Assembly: GCA_035541995.1 (NCBI GenBank) | Contig: DATKMG010000509.1 | Location: 1 to 10,219, forward strand | Direction of reading: 5' to 3' | DNA from: DATKMG01 sp035541995 | GTDB lineage: Bacteria > Acidobacteriota > Terriglobia > Versatilivoradales > Versatilivoraceae | Length of the DNA: 10,219 nucleotides | Part shown: positions 1 to 7,442 of the stretch, in pieces | Layout: each line of letters starts with the position of its first letter | Position numbering within the stretch: position 1 is the stretch's first letter | Position numbers and translations under genes: made by a program | Notes under the pieces: model-generated | What the model was told of the DNA's origin: nothing | The model's database searches: none | The model's input: only the letters and a program-made list of their open reading frames with translations

Positions 1-206
1 TTGGAGGGCTAAGGTCCGCGAAGCTGCTGACAACGTGGCAAACGCGGCCCCCTAGAGTGATAGCGGTCACCCGCTCAGCCCTTCAAAATTCCCCGGTCGG
101 CCGATTCACTGCATCCGAATCCTCTCCAACCTCCGACACGATCTGTTTGGGCCGATTGCGGTTGGTCTTAGTTCCAGGTACCTTTCGGGGTCACTCTAAT
201 CAACCC
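1..206. other. Gene-free 3' flank of the operon
   Basis: No reading frame here looks like protein on either strand. Frames that enter the stretch are short, rich in Arg, Ser and Pro, and run antisense through the neighbouring gene. A small inverted repeat at 62-75 (5-base arms, 4-base loop) is not followed by a T run on either strand, so I do not call it a terminator. Just after the stop of the last gene, on the minus strand, there is only a weak 4-base stem. The operon's terminator, if intrinsic, is not recognisable here. Confidence 0.55.
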
Positions 207-908
207 TCAGGCCGCACCCTTGACGCGCTTGAGCAGCAAGGGCAAGGTGGCTCCCCCCTGTGTCCATGTACCCTCAATTTCCGTCAGTTCCTTGTTGATC
301 TTGCCGTCGAACCTGCCACTGCCAGGAATCTGCTTCAGCACCATCGCGAGCGACGAACCATCCCGCGACACGGCCGTCACAGGCAGGCCATTCGCATTCT
401 GATCAGGGCTATCCATCGTGGCTGTCAGGCCGTCCTCGGTATTGGTAATGTGGAACACGACCCGTAGTTTCGCGGTGCCTGTATCAAGCGTGCCGGCCCA
501 GGCGCCATCGATGTCAGAGGGCTTAGCGGGCTTGTGCCCGGTTTTTAGCGGAGTGGTCTGGCGCTTGAAATCGAGTGGCAAGGGCTGCATCTGCGTCCAG
601 GTTCCGGCAATCGCCGTTGCATTGGGGTCGACTTTTCCTTCGTACGTGCCGTGGACCGAGTCCACGGCAAAGCTCAACTTCGAATCCTGGAGCGAAATGG
701 AAGTTACAGGTATGCCGTTGGCCCCCTGGTCAACGCTGTCAAGCGTTGCCTTGAGGTTGCCATCTTGGTCACTGGCGATATGCAGGACAAGGCGAAGTTC
801 AGCCGGGCCGGCCTTGAGTGTCCCCTGCCAGTCACCGACAATATTCTGTGCGTACCCCGCGCACACTGTGGTGACAAATAGTACTGCCAATTTGAATAAG
901 TTCTTCAT
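207..908 (-). CDS. Secreted protein with two copies of a WxGTL-type beta-rich domain
   Basis: The product has 233 residues. Residues 1-20 are a signal peptide (basic Lys3 and Lys6, hydrophobic core, cleavage expected after Ala20), so export is likely. The mature part is two homologous domains, about 23-116 and 132-229. Each begins with a GDWQGTL/GAWAGTL motif and continues with a LRxVxHI strand, an ATxDSxDQxANGxPVT motif and a closing GTWTQ motif. From memory, this domain occurs as the N-terminal extension of alpha/beta hydrolases (serine aminopeptidase-like) in Acidobacteriota and Bacteroidota; here the protein ends straight after the second copy, with no hydrolase. The lipocalin-like fold is a guess, and no catalytic residues are evident. 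The start at 908 is chosen over upstream in-frame codons because it opens directly on the signal peptide and has good Shine-Dalgarno sequences. The gene starts 38 bases after the preceding gene ends and is probably co-transcribed with it. Function unknown. Confidence 0.88.
   Translation of the reverse strand: MKNLFKLAVLFVTTVCAGYAQNIVGDWQGTLKAGPAELRLVLHIASDQDGNLKATLDSVDQGANGIPVTSISLQDSKLSFAVDSVHGTYEGKVDPNATAIAGTWTQMQPLPLDFKRQTTPLKTGHKPAKPSDIDGAWAGTLDTGTAKLRVVFHITNTEDGLTATMDSPDQNANGLPVTAVSRDGSSLAMVLKQIPGSGRFDGKINKELTEIEGTWTQGGATLPLLLKRVKGAA
222..515 (-). repeat. Domain copy 2 of the duplicated WxGTL domain
   Basis: This encodes residues about 132-229 of the small secreted protein. The matching landmarks are GAWAGTL, LRVVFHI, ATMDSPDQNANGLPVT and GTWTQ. 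A short Lys/Pro-rich linker (residues 117-131) separates it from copy 1. Confidence 0.8.
561..842 (-). repeat. Domain copy 1 of the duplicated WxGTL domain
   Basis: This encodes residues about 23-116 of the small secreted protein. Shared landmarks with copy 2, in order, are GDWQGTL, LRLVLHI, ATLDSVDQGANGIPVT and GTWTQ. The homology is plain at protein level; the DNA has diverged, so this is an old duplication. Confidence 0.8.
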
Positions 909-913
909 ATCGT

Positions 914-928
914 TCCTTCTCCTTCTCC
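914..928 (-). promoter_or_regulatory. Double ribosome binding site of the two-domain secreted protein
   Basis: On the minus strand the stretch reads GGAGAAGGAGAAGGA. It offers AAGGAG 10 bases and AAGGA 5 bases before the ATG at 908. This is what fixes the start at 908 rather than at in-frame codons inside the preceding gene. Confidence 0.7.
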
Positions 929-946
929 AGGGGGTACAATCAAAAC

Positions 947-3181
947 CTACGGGGAACTGGGCACAAAGGCTCCATCGCCGGTTCGCTGGTTGGGCTGTCC
1001 CCCGTCGTTGATGACTCCATAGGCAAGAAAGGGGTTCGTACCGCTGATGCGAACCACGTGAGCGTAAGCTTGTTTGGGGGGCGGGGAAAATCGAGCCAGG
1101 ATCGATCCCATCTGGATCCACGAGCGAGCGTTCAGCGATACAGGTACGGTTCCTACCAAGGCCCCGGTGTCCCCATCATAAATCTCAATATTGAGACTGC
1201 TTGAGGAACTATCGATTTCCCCGGTATTGACCAAACCAATGTTGGAACGATTCTCGGGATTCTGTTGGAGACCAAATATCCATGCGCTATCCGTCGACGA
1301 CAACCCGTATGGAACCCCGGCATAAAATACACCGTAATGTCCCGAACCACCAACCGTGGAGGTTCGGGCCCCCAGAAAGATCCCCGAGGCGTCTCCCCCG
1401 TCCACTGTCGCAAAAAGAGGCCCAGCATAGCTGGAATTCCCGGAGATCCCCTCGACGCCATTATCTCGCATCCACTGCACCAAATGCGGAATGATTCTTT
1501 GCTCACCGGGTTGGAGCGAGAGGGCAAAGCTGGCGGTCTTGTTTGCTGTTTGGATGGAATCTGCAACAAAGGAAAATTGAAGTCTTCGGGCGCTGGTGCT
1601 CCAATTGGTCAGAACCAGTTCACTGTCATAGGAGCTAGTTTCCACGATGACCGGAACGGTAACGCCCTGCCGGCCATTCATGACACTCTCTGCCACGGGC
1701 GGAATGAAGGACCCATCCGATGTTATTTGGTCATTGATCACGCCATACGCGTAATAGGGAGCCGTGCCGCTGACGAGTTGGACACGAACGTATCCATTTA
1801 CAATTGAGAGCCCTTCCGAGGCCAGGACAGAGCTCAATTGCTTCCATCCACCAGGCGGGAGCCTCAAGTCTGAGAGGGTTTTTTCAGTTTGGGATTGTGG
1901 ATCACCTGAAAAAACTGTCAAACGAAGCACAACATCTCCATCATCGGAAGAGCCGAGATTTTGCAGGGCAATGTTGGAACGATCGGTGGCATTCTCCCGG
2001 AGTCCGCAGAGGTATGAAGTTTCATGAATGGCTGCTCCCAGAGGAACACCGGTATAGGCTAATCCTGCGCGCCCATTCGCAACCGGCGTCGTGGTGCGTA
2101 CGACCACCGCGCCTTCCGCGGAGGCGATTCCCCCGAAGTGTACAGACAAGGTCCCGAGGCGGTCTCCGCTTCGAGGGATAGAACTGTTGAGATCGCTCAA
2201 GTGATCAAGAGCATCGGCAACAACCCGCTGGTGGCCGGCCGGCAATACTTCCGAGGCCATATACTGGCCCCCTCCAAAGTCTTCGGCTCGGGTGTAGGTA
2301 TAATCCAAGATTGCATCCTGGTTCCCCCGGTTCGCGAGGGTCATCTCGGAGGTAAAAAACGAGTTGTTTTTCCCGTGGACTGACAATATGACTGGAATCG
2401 CCAAGTCATACACATCCCTTGGTGTCACCGTGAACGACATCATGTTGGAGGTCCCGCCTCCAGGCGCGGGGTTGAAGACCGTAATGTCGGCAGTCTTTGC
2501 AGAGGCGAGCTTGTCGGCCGAAATCTCGGCAGACAATTGAGTATGGCCTTGAAAGACCGTAGGCAATGAAACGTCACCCCATTTGACCACGGATCCCTCC
2601 ACAAAATTCTGGCCAACTACGACCAATGCAGTATCGGGAGCCCCCACTAAAGCCGACGCAGGCTCAAGGCTCGATATGGACGGTAATGGATTGTTGCCAA
2701 GGATCTGAATCGAGGAGGCGTCGGATTGCTGGGTCCCCAGGTCGGTATTGCAAAACGTCGCCAGAATCCGGATTGAGACGGTCTGTGGATCCTGGAGAAG
2801 CGGGCTAGGGGCCTGGAATCGCAGGAAACCATCCGTGGTTGAGCCCTGATTCAAATCGGCCGCGGTGGGTGTAAGTGTTGCTGCAACTTTCCCTCCCCAA
2901 TTAACTCCGAATGCACCTGGTTGAACGAAGGAAATACTCCCGGTATTTGGCGGCGTGAATGTGAAGCTGAAATTGACTTGGAAGGTAATGGCCGGAGACG
3001 GAGCTTGAAGAGTGGACGGATTGATCCCGGTGATCGTCAAGGTGTCGGGTTTTGTGTCGGCACCGATACAATCGGCAAACACGTTCAGCGCACTGAGAAC
3101 GTATAGAAGAAGAGTTAATGTATTCCAAATCCACGGCGAATTATTCCGCCTGAAGATCAAGGTGCATATGTCTTTCATCAT
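947..3181 (-). CDS. Secreted IPT/TIG-domain protein with two large C-terminal repeats
   Basis: The product has 744 residues. An N-terminal signal peptide (Arg11-Arg12, then a hydrophobic stretch at about 20-35) is probably cut after Ala36. The following residues, Asp-Cys, do not fit a lipobox, so a lipoprotein is unlikely. Residues 40-160 form a beta-rich region opening with a TITGINPSTL motif. Residues 167-253 are a clear IPT/TIG immunoglobulin-like domain: the PSISSLEPASALVG opening, a VVGQNF turn, a VKWGD strand and an ADITVFNPAPGGGTSN close. Two homologous repeats follow (about 258-497 and 505-742). IPT/TIG domains are common in Acidobacteriota exported proteins, usually in binding roles, and I infer a binding or surface role here. 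No catalytic motif is visible. Two adjacent ATG codons (3179-3181, 3176-3178) sit behind a strong ribosome binding site, and the first has the better spacing. The gene lies 41 bases after the TonB receptor gene and 38 before the next. Confidence 0.9.
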   Translation of the reverse strand: MMKDICTLIFRRNNSPWIWNTLTLLLYVLSALNVFADCIGADTKPDTLTITGINPSTLQAPSPAITFQVNFSFTFTPPNTGSISFVQPGAFGVNWGGKVAATLTPTAADLNQGSTTDGFLRFQAPSPLLQDPQTVSIRILATFCNTDLGTQQSDASSIQILGNNPLPSISSLEPASALVGAPDTALVVVGQNFVEGSVVKWGDVSLPTVFQGHTQLSAEISADKLASAKTADITVFNPAPGGGTSNMMSFTVTPRDVYDLAIPVILSVHGKNNSFFTSEMTLANRGNQDAILDYTYTRAEDFGGGQYMASEVLPAGHQRVVADALDHLSDLNSSIPRSGDRLGTLSVHFGGIASAEGAVVVRTTTPVANGRAGLAYTGVPLGAAIHETSYLCGLRENATDRSNIALQNLGSSDDGDVVLRLTVFSGDPQSQTEKTLSDLRLPPGGWKQLSSVLASEGLSIVNGYVRVQLVSGTAPYYAYGVINDQITSDGSFIPPVAESVMNGRQGVTVPVIVETSSYDSELVLTNWSTSARRLQFSFVADSIQTANKTASFALSLQPGEQRIIPHLVQWMRDNGVEGISGNSSYAGPLFATVDGGDASGIFLGARTSTVGGSGHYGVFYAGVPYGLSSTDSAWIFGLQQNPENRSNIGLVNTGEIDSSSSSLNIEIYDGDTGALVGTVPVSLNARSWIQMGSILARFSPPPKQAYAHVVRISGTNPFLAYGVINDGGQPNQRTGDGAFVPSSP
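956..1669 (-). repeat. C-terminal repeat unit 2 of the IPT/TIG protein
   Basis: This encodes residues about 505-742. Matching landmarks are VTVPVIVE, AGVPYG, IFGLQQNPENRSNIGLVNTG (635-654), RSWIQMGSILA and FLAYGVIND. A 15-base identity (1237-1251 and 1969-1983) falls in the RSNI segment; elsewhere the DNA has diverged. Confidence 0.8.
1691..2410 (-). repeat. C-terminal repeat unit 1 of the IPT/TIG protein
   Basis: This encodes residues about 258-497. Landmarks in order: AIPVILSV at the start, TGVPLG, LCGLRENATDRSNIALQNLG (391-410), GGWKQLSSVLA, and YYAYGVIND near the end. The same series recurs in unit 2, so the C-terminal half of the protein is an internal duplication of roughly 240 residues. 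Confidence 0.8.
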
Positions 3182-3185
3182 GTTT

Positions 3186-3193
3186 CACCTCCC
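3186..3193 (-). promoter_or_regulatory. Ribosome binding site of the IPT/TIG gene
   Basis: On the minus strand the site reads GGGAGGTG, with GGAGG ending 6 bases before the ATG at 3181. It is a near-perfect Shine-Dalgarno and the strongest in the operon. Confidence 0.75.
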
Positions 3194-3222
3194 ATCGAGA
3201 CATGTACTGAATTGCCTAGCAA

Positions 3223-6200
3223 CTAGAAACTGTACTTGATTGCAAACTGAATTGTGCGAGCAGGGACCAGGGTATTGACGGAATACCCGAATCCCGGGAA
3301 GTCGATCTGGTGCACAGGCATTCCGAAATGGGTTCTGTTCAGGAGGTTGAAGAATTCAGCTCGGAAATCGAGGTTATGATTCTCTGTAAATCGAAAGCGT
3401 TTATTCACTGCCAGATCTATATCCGCAATGCCGGGCGCACGAAAGGTGTTCCGGCCGACGGCTCCATCTTTTCCCAGTGGGGCCAGTAGTTTCAATGCAT
3501 CGGGGATTGCAAATCGCTCTTCATGCTGATCCACTTGGGTGAACCCCGCAGTGCTGCTGAGTCGATCCGTGAGATTGCCATCCAGGTTGACGTCATAAGG
3601 GGCAAGGATCGTAAAGGGTTGTCCCGTTTGAAAAGACCCGATGCCCGAGGCCCTCCATCCCCCCAACCATTTTCTGTTTTTGAAAACGGGGAATTCCCAG
3701 ACGAAACTGCAGGAAACTCGATGACGCACGTCAAAGCCGGCATCGCCCCGCTCCGCTCGCAAATTGTAGCTGTTCTGAGGGACGGCCGGAGCCCCAGCGA
3801 GATCGAACAGGTCCGACACCTCGTCAATCGCGTGTCCCCAGGTGTAAGCCACAGTGAAATGAACACCCCTTGAAAATCTCTTCATCAGCTGCGCCTGCAA
3901 ACTGTGATAGGACGAACTGGCATCTGACTCGATGGACGTAAAGGATCCGAGAAGAGGGAAAGGTCTTCCATTGGTTTGGAGCGACGAGCCTGTATTGACC
4001 ACTTCTGTGCCTGGTGAGACTGTGGTTCCCTTGAAGATGGGCTCACTTCCTGCGGCTTCAGAGGTTACGCTCAGAACTACAGGGAAAACATTGGGGCCCA
4101 GGTTTGGTGTTGCAAACCGCAACTGATGCAATCCTCGGGTTCCCACGTAACCCAGTGACATCATCAGGTCGCGGTGGATTTCCTGTTCCAACGTAATAGC
4201 CCAATGATCTGCATAGGGGGTTTCCAGACTGGCAGAGGGCAAGACGAAGGCCGGGCCACTCCCGTTGTTGGTCCTCTCTGCGGTGTCAACCATGAAGGCC
4301 ACCAAGTCCGGCCCTCCTTCTCCACCGGTATCATAATTGTTAAGAGATCCGCTGGTAGCAAATCGATTAGGATTGACGGGAGCCAACCTGAAGAAGTCTG
4401 GAGGATCCTGGCTGTTCAATCGGTATCCCCCCAGGTTCAAGGCCAGGAAATTAGGAAAGACGTTTCGAGATTGACTGATGACCGCGCCCGGGATTTGATC
4501 ATAGTAGATGCCAAAGCCGGCCCGGACAGAGGTCTTGCCTCTATCAAACGGGTCCCAGGCGAAGGCGAGATAGGGTCCCACGTTGTTATGGTCGCTCGGA
4601 AAGATCGTCGTCCGGTTATTGAGAAATGTCCCCAAACCAGGCTCCAATTCAATAAGAGATTTGACCTCGGGAGATTGGAAACTGTCTTCGATCCGATGAT
4701 TCACTTCCCGGGGCACAGTATTGAGGTTATATCTCAGCCCCAAAACCAGGCTGGCATTCGGGCGAAGTCGCACCTGATCCGTGACAAATAAATCGATCTG
4801 CCAGTAACGGAGTCCGATCGTTCCAAACCCATCCGGTCCTGCCAGAACCTGGGAAAACCCGGTAGGACTCCCCACGGCGGCGAAATCTGTCCCTCGATAG
4901 GTTAGCTCTCTCTCGATCCCCGCCTGGCCTAACTCGGTCTCGGTCCCAACGTACAGCAGGTTGTTGGGGATTCCATTGGACTGGTCCAGGTTCGGCGCAC
5001 CGCTAAAGACCATTTGAGGACGGGAGTTTCTGTCCAGGAAGCTGTTGAGTTGAGTTCGGCGAACATCCGCTCCCAAGGCCAACCGATGGGTTCGGGTCGA
5101 GTTATAGATGAAGGTATCGGCATATTGAAAAGTGTTGTTCGTTCTTTGCTGAGGGAAATTCAGCACGTCAATTCCCAGCGGGCTGAAACCCGACATGGAG
5201 ACCTGACCGATCGGACCGGTGATGGCCTCAGTTCCATTGGTGGTTGGCAATCCAACTGCCCCTTGATGCAAAAGAGAATCATACGATCTGTACGCTGTGG
5301 CCGATCCCGGCCGGAGCGTGGTTGTGACGTTGTATATGATCGGAGCGCTGAGCAGGAACTGCCTGTCCCTGGGATCATCGAGCCTGACGAAGCTTTTTCC
5401 AGTCAGACCGGTAGGGATGTCTTGAAACCCCAGGGTGGTACGACCATAGGAAAATCTAAGTTGGTTGGAAATGTTGTTGGAAAAAATGCTGTCCAAAGAA
5501 AGGGAAAGGTTCTGAGTCCTGACCTGGGGCCGCATTGACGAGAAAATGGCTTGGCCAGTGACGGGAAGTTGCGTGCTATCGTCACTGAAATTGTACCTAC
5601 CAGTCAGCAGATGGTCCTGGGCAGCATCCTGATTGGGATTGCCCTTCGCGAAGTGGTGGTCTATCTTCAATGAAAGTATGGATCCCTCTCCACTTGCTCC
5701 AAGAATCTCTGTTCTGGTGTTGTACCCGTATGGTCCCAACGGGTCATTGGGCCAGGGGAACAGGCTGAAGACTGAGTCCCCGTAACCGCTGGTCGGATAG
5801 AAAACTTGACGAAACTGCTCGTTTCCCAGAGTAAACCGTTTCTCCAATCCCTCGGCTCCGCTATCAAACAGCCCCCGTTGAGCCACTGTGGGAACGGCAA
5901 AATGCGACTCCCGGCTGGCATGAATCTCCTGGCGCTCGAAGGCTCCAAAGAAAAACGTTTCCTCCTTTTTGATGGGGCCACCAAATACCGCACCTGACTG
6001 AAAGCGTGTGAAGGGATTCTCGTGTCCCACCGGATTGTCCTGATTAAGCATTTTCCCATCCAGGTAAACGGGGGAGCTGTCTTTCCCCGACTGCAGAACT
6101 GGAAAACTTGCGGGGAGATCCTTGCTGTCCAGGTCAAAGAAATCTCGGGCATTGAATCGCCGGTCTGAAAGAAACCCATACAGGGTCCCATGGAATCCTG

Positions 6201-7359
6201 AACTTCCAGATCGTGAAACCGCGTTGGCTTGCGCTCCCATGTTGCGGCCATTCTGCGGCTCTGCCAACAAAGTGGCGATCTGATACTGTCGGATACTCTC
6301 GATAGACTGGGCAACTAGGGAAATGTAGCCCTGGCGGCGGACGCCGATGTCTTCATCGTTATTGTCTGAACCGTCGACGGTGAAATTATTGCCCCGGCTG
6401 CGTAGTCCGTTGACGACCAATTGCCCCGCTGTACCCAGACTGGGTCCGATTCCGGGGCCCGGAGTCTCGGATAGAGTCAACGGCGGGTAGACCACCCCCG
6501 GCAAGAGAAGGGCCAACGCGTCGAAGGTCCTTATGCCCTGGAGGGGCAGGGCCTGGATCAAGCTATCCGAAAAGACTCCGCTTCGAGTGGCGCTGTTGGT
6601 GTTGACCAGTTTAACTGAGTTGCCCGGCGGCACAGCCGAGTTAGCCGAAGAAGGCACTTGTGAGGTTGGCGAAGAAGTGGGGGCTGTCTGGGTCTCATCT
6701 GCAACTCCATGGGTAGAACCAAGAGAGTCCTCGCTCAATTGCTCTGGGGCCACTAGCTGCGTGAAGTCCCACGCCTGTCTCAGAATCGGAGGGCCAGCGT
6801 CGCTGACTACGGGCGACCTGCTGGTAGTATCCATTTCGGCTCGCAAGGACGATTGTCCTCCCCCGACCGCATTCTCGTAAAACAATCTCTCCGGCTGTCG
6901 GCTGACACCGGTTGAAGAAGCTGGAGTCCCGGAACTCAATATCCGTTTCATTGCAAAGGGTGGAACCTTCAGCTCAGTCGGGGTCCCAATATAGACTTCG
7001 ATCTGTTTTCGCCCACCGCTAAGATTCGTGTACCCGGCCATCTCACAGGTCAGACTGTAATTGTGGTAGGGTGGAACCAAATCGAACACATACCTGCCGT
7101 CCGCTCCCGAGAGACGACTGCGACGGAATCCCGTCTCCGGGTTGATCAGGGTCACCTTTGACCCTTCCAGACCCGTCTTCGGCCCTTTGGCCGCATCGTA
7201 GACTGTTCCAGAGATCGAGCCTGTCGTTTTTGTCTCCGTCTGGGCAAAGCAAACCGACAAGGATTGAGCCAAGAAAAATAGCGGAAAATATGCCAGTATC
7301 TTCCATACCCCACATGAGAGGTCATTCCACATAACAGTCCCGAGGCCCACAAGGCCCAT
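3223..7359 (-). CDS. TonB-dependent outer-membrane receptor, carboxypeptidase-regulatory (Oar-like) type
   Basis: This product (1378 residues from the chosen start) is an outer-membrane beta-barrel expected to bind or import a large substrate using TonB energy. A signal peptide (core ILAYFPLFFLAQSLSVCFA) ends at about residue 39. Residues 46-130 are a carboxypeptidase-regulatory-like beta-sandwich (GSISGTVYD, LSGADGRYVF). Residues about 140-247 are a Ser/Thr/Pro-rich linker. The plug domain follows (about 248-395), with IQALPLQGIRTFDALALLLPGV, GLRSRGNNFTVDGSDNND and NAVSRSGSSGFHG. The rest is the barrel, including a GFDVRHRVSCSFVWEFP motif near residue 1205 and a terminal strand ending in Phe (FAIKYSF), as barrel-assembly signals do. 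The substrate cannot be read from sequence. The start is uncertain: ATG 7359 has GAGGAG upstream at a slightly long 12-base spacing; ATG 7332, ATG 7407 and TTG 7419 are alternatives, all giving the same mature protein. It follows the TIR gene by 83 bases. Confidence 0.94.
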   Translation of the reverse strand: MGLVGLGTVMWNDLSCGVWKILAYFPLFFLAQSLSVCFAQTETKTTGSISGTVYDAAKGPKTGLEGSKVTLINPETGFRRSRLSGADGRYVFDLVPPYHNYSLTCEMAGYTNLSGGRKQIEVYIGTPTELKVPPFAMKRILSSGTPASSTGVSRQPERLFYENAVGGGQSSLRAEMDTTSRSPVVSDAGPPILRQAWDFTQLVAPEQLSEDSLGSTHGVADETQTAPTSSPTSQVPSSANSAVPPGNSVKLVNTNSATRSGVFSDSLIQALPLQGIRTFDALALLLPGVVYPPLTLSETPGPGIGPSLGTAGQLVVNGLRSRGNNFTVDGSDNNDEDIGVRRQGYISLVAQSIESIRQYQIATLLAEPQNGRNMGAQANAVSRSGSSGFHGTLYGFLSDRRFNARDFFDLDSKDLPASFPVLQSGKDSSPVYLDGKMLNQDNPVGHENPFTRFQSGAVFGGPIKKEETFFFGAFERQEIHASRESHFAVPTVAQRGLFDSGAEGLEKRFTLGNEQFRQVFYPTSGYGDSVFSLFPWPNDPLGPYGYNTRTEILGASGEGSILSLKIDHHFAKGNPNQDAAQDHLLTGRYNFSDDSTQLPVTGQAIFSSMRPQVRTQNLSLSLDSIFSNNISNQLRFSYGRTTLGFQDIPTGLTGKSFVRLDDPRDRQFLLSAPIIYNVTTTLRPGSATAYRSYDSLLHQGAVGLPTTNGTEAITGPIGQVSMSGFSPLGIDVLNFPQQRTNNTFQYADTFIYNSTRTHRLALGADVRRTQLNSFLDRNSRPQMVFSGAPNLDQSNGIPNNLLYVGTETELGQAGIERELTYRGTDFAAVGSPTGFSQVLAGPDGFGTIGLRYWQIDLFVTDQVRLRPNASLVLGLRYNLNTVPREVNHRIEDSFQSPEVKSLIELEPGLGTFLNNRTTIFPSDHNNVGPYLAFAWDPFDRGKTSVRAGFGIYYDQIPGAVISQSRNVFPNFLALNLGGYRLNSQDPPDFFRLAPVNPNRFATSGSLNNYDTGGEGGPDLVAFMVDTAERTNNGSGPAFVLPSASLETPYADHWAITLEQEIHRDLMMSLGYVGTRGLHQLRFATPNLGPNVFPVVLSVTSEAAGSEPIFKGTTVSPGTEVVNTGSSLQTNGRPFPLLGSFTSIESDASSSYHSLQAQLMKRFSRGVHFTVAYTWGHAIDEVSDLFDLAGAPAVPQNSYNLRAERGDAGFDVRHRVSCSFVWEFPVFKNRKWLGGWRASGIGSFQTGQPFTILAPYDVNLDGNLTDRLSSTAGFTQVDQHEERFAIPDALKLLAPLGKDGAVGRNTFRAPGIADIDLAVNKRFRFTENHNLDFRAEFFNLLNRTHFGMPVHQIDFPGFGYSVNTLVPARTIQFAIKYSF

Positions 7360-7442
7360 TGTCCAGTGGAGTCTCCTCGACTCCCCTGAATTCTTCACTT
7401 CGTCCATTCCCGAAACCAAGGGTGGTATCTATCCGGAAAGTC

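Noticed and set aside
62..75. Inverted repeat downstream of the last gene as operon terminator
   Set aside because: Five-base arms only, no T run on either strand, and about 130 bases after the stop.
418..1011. 197-residue plus-strand frame
   Set aside because: Antisense to the duplicated-domain gene and the end of the IPT/TIG gene; no signal peptide, domain or ribosome binding site.
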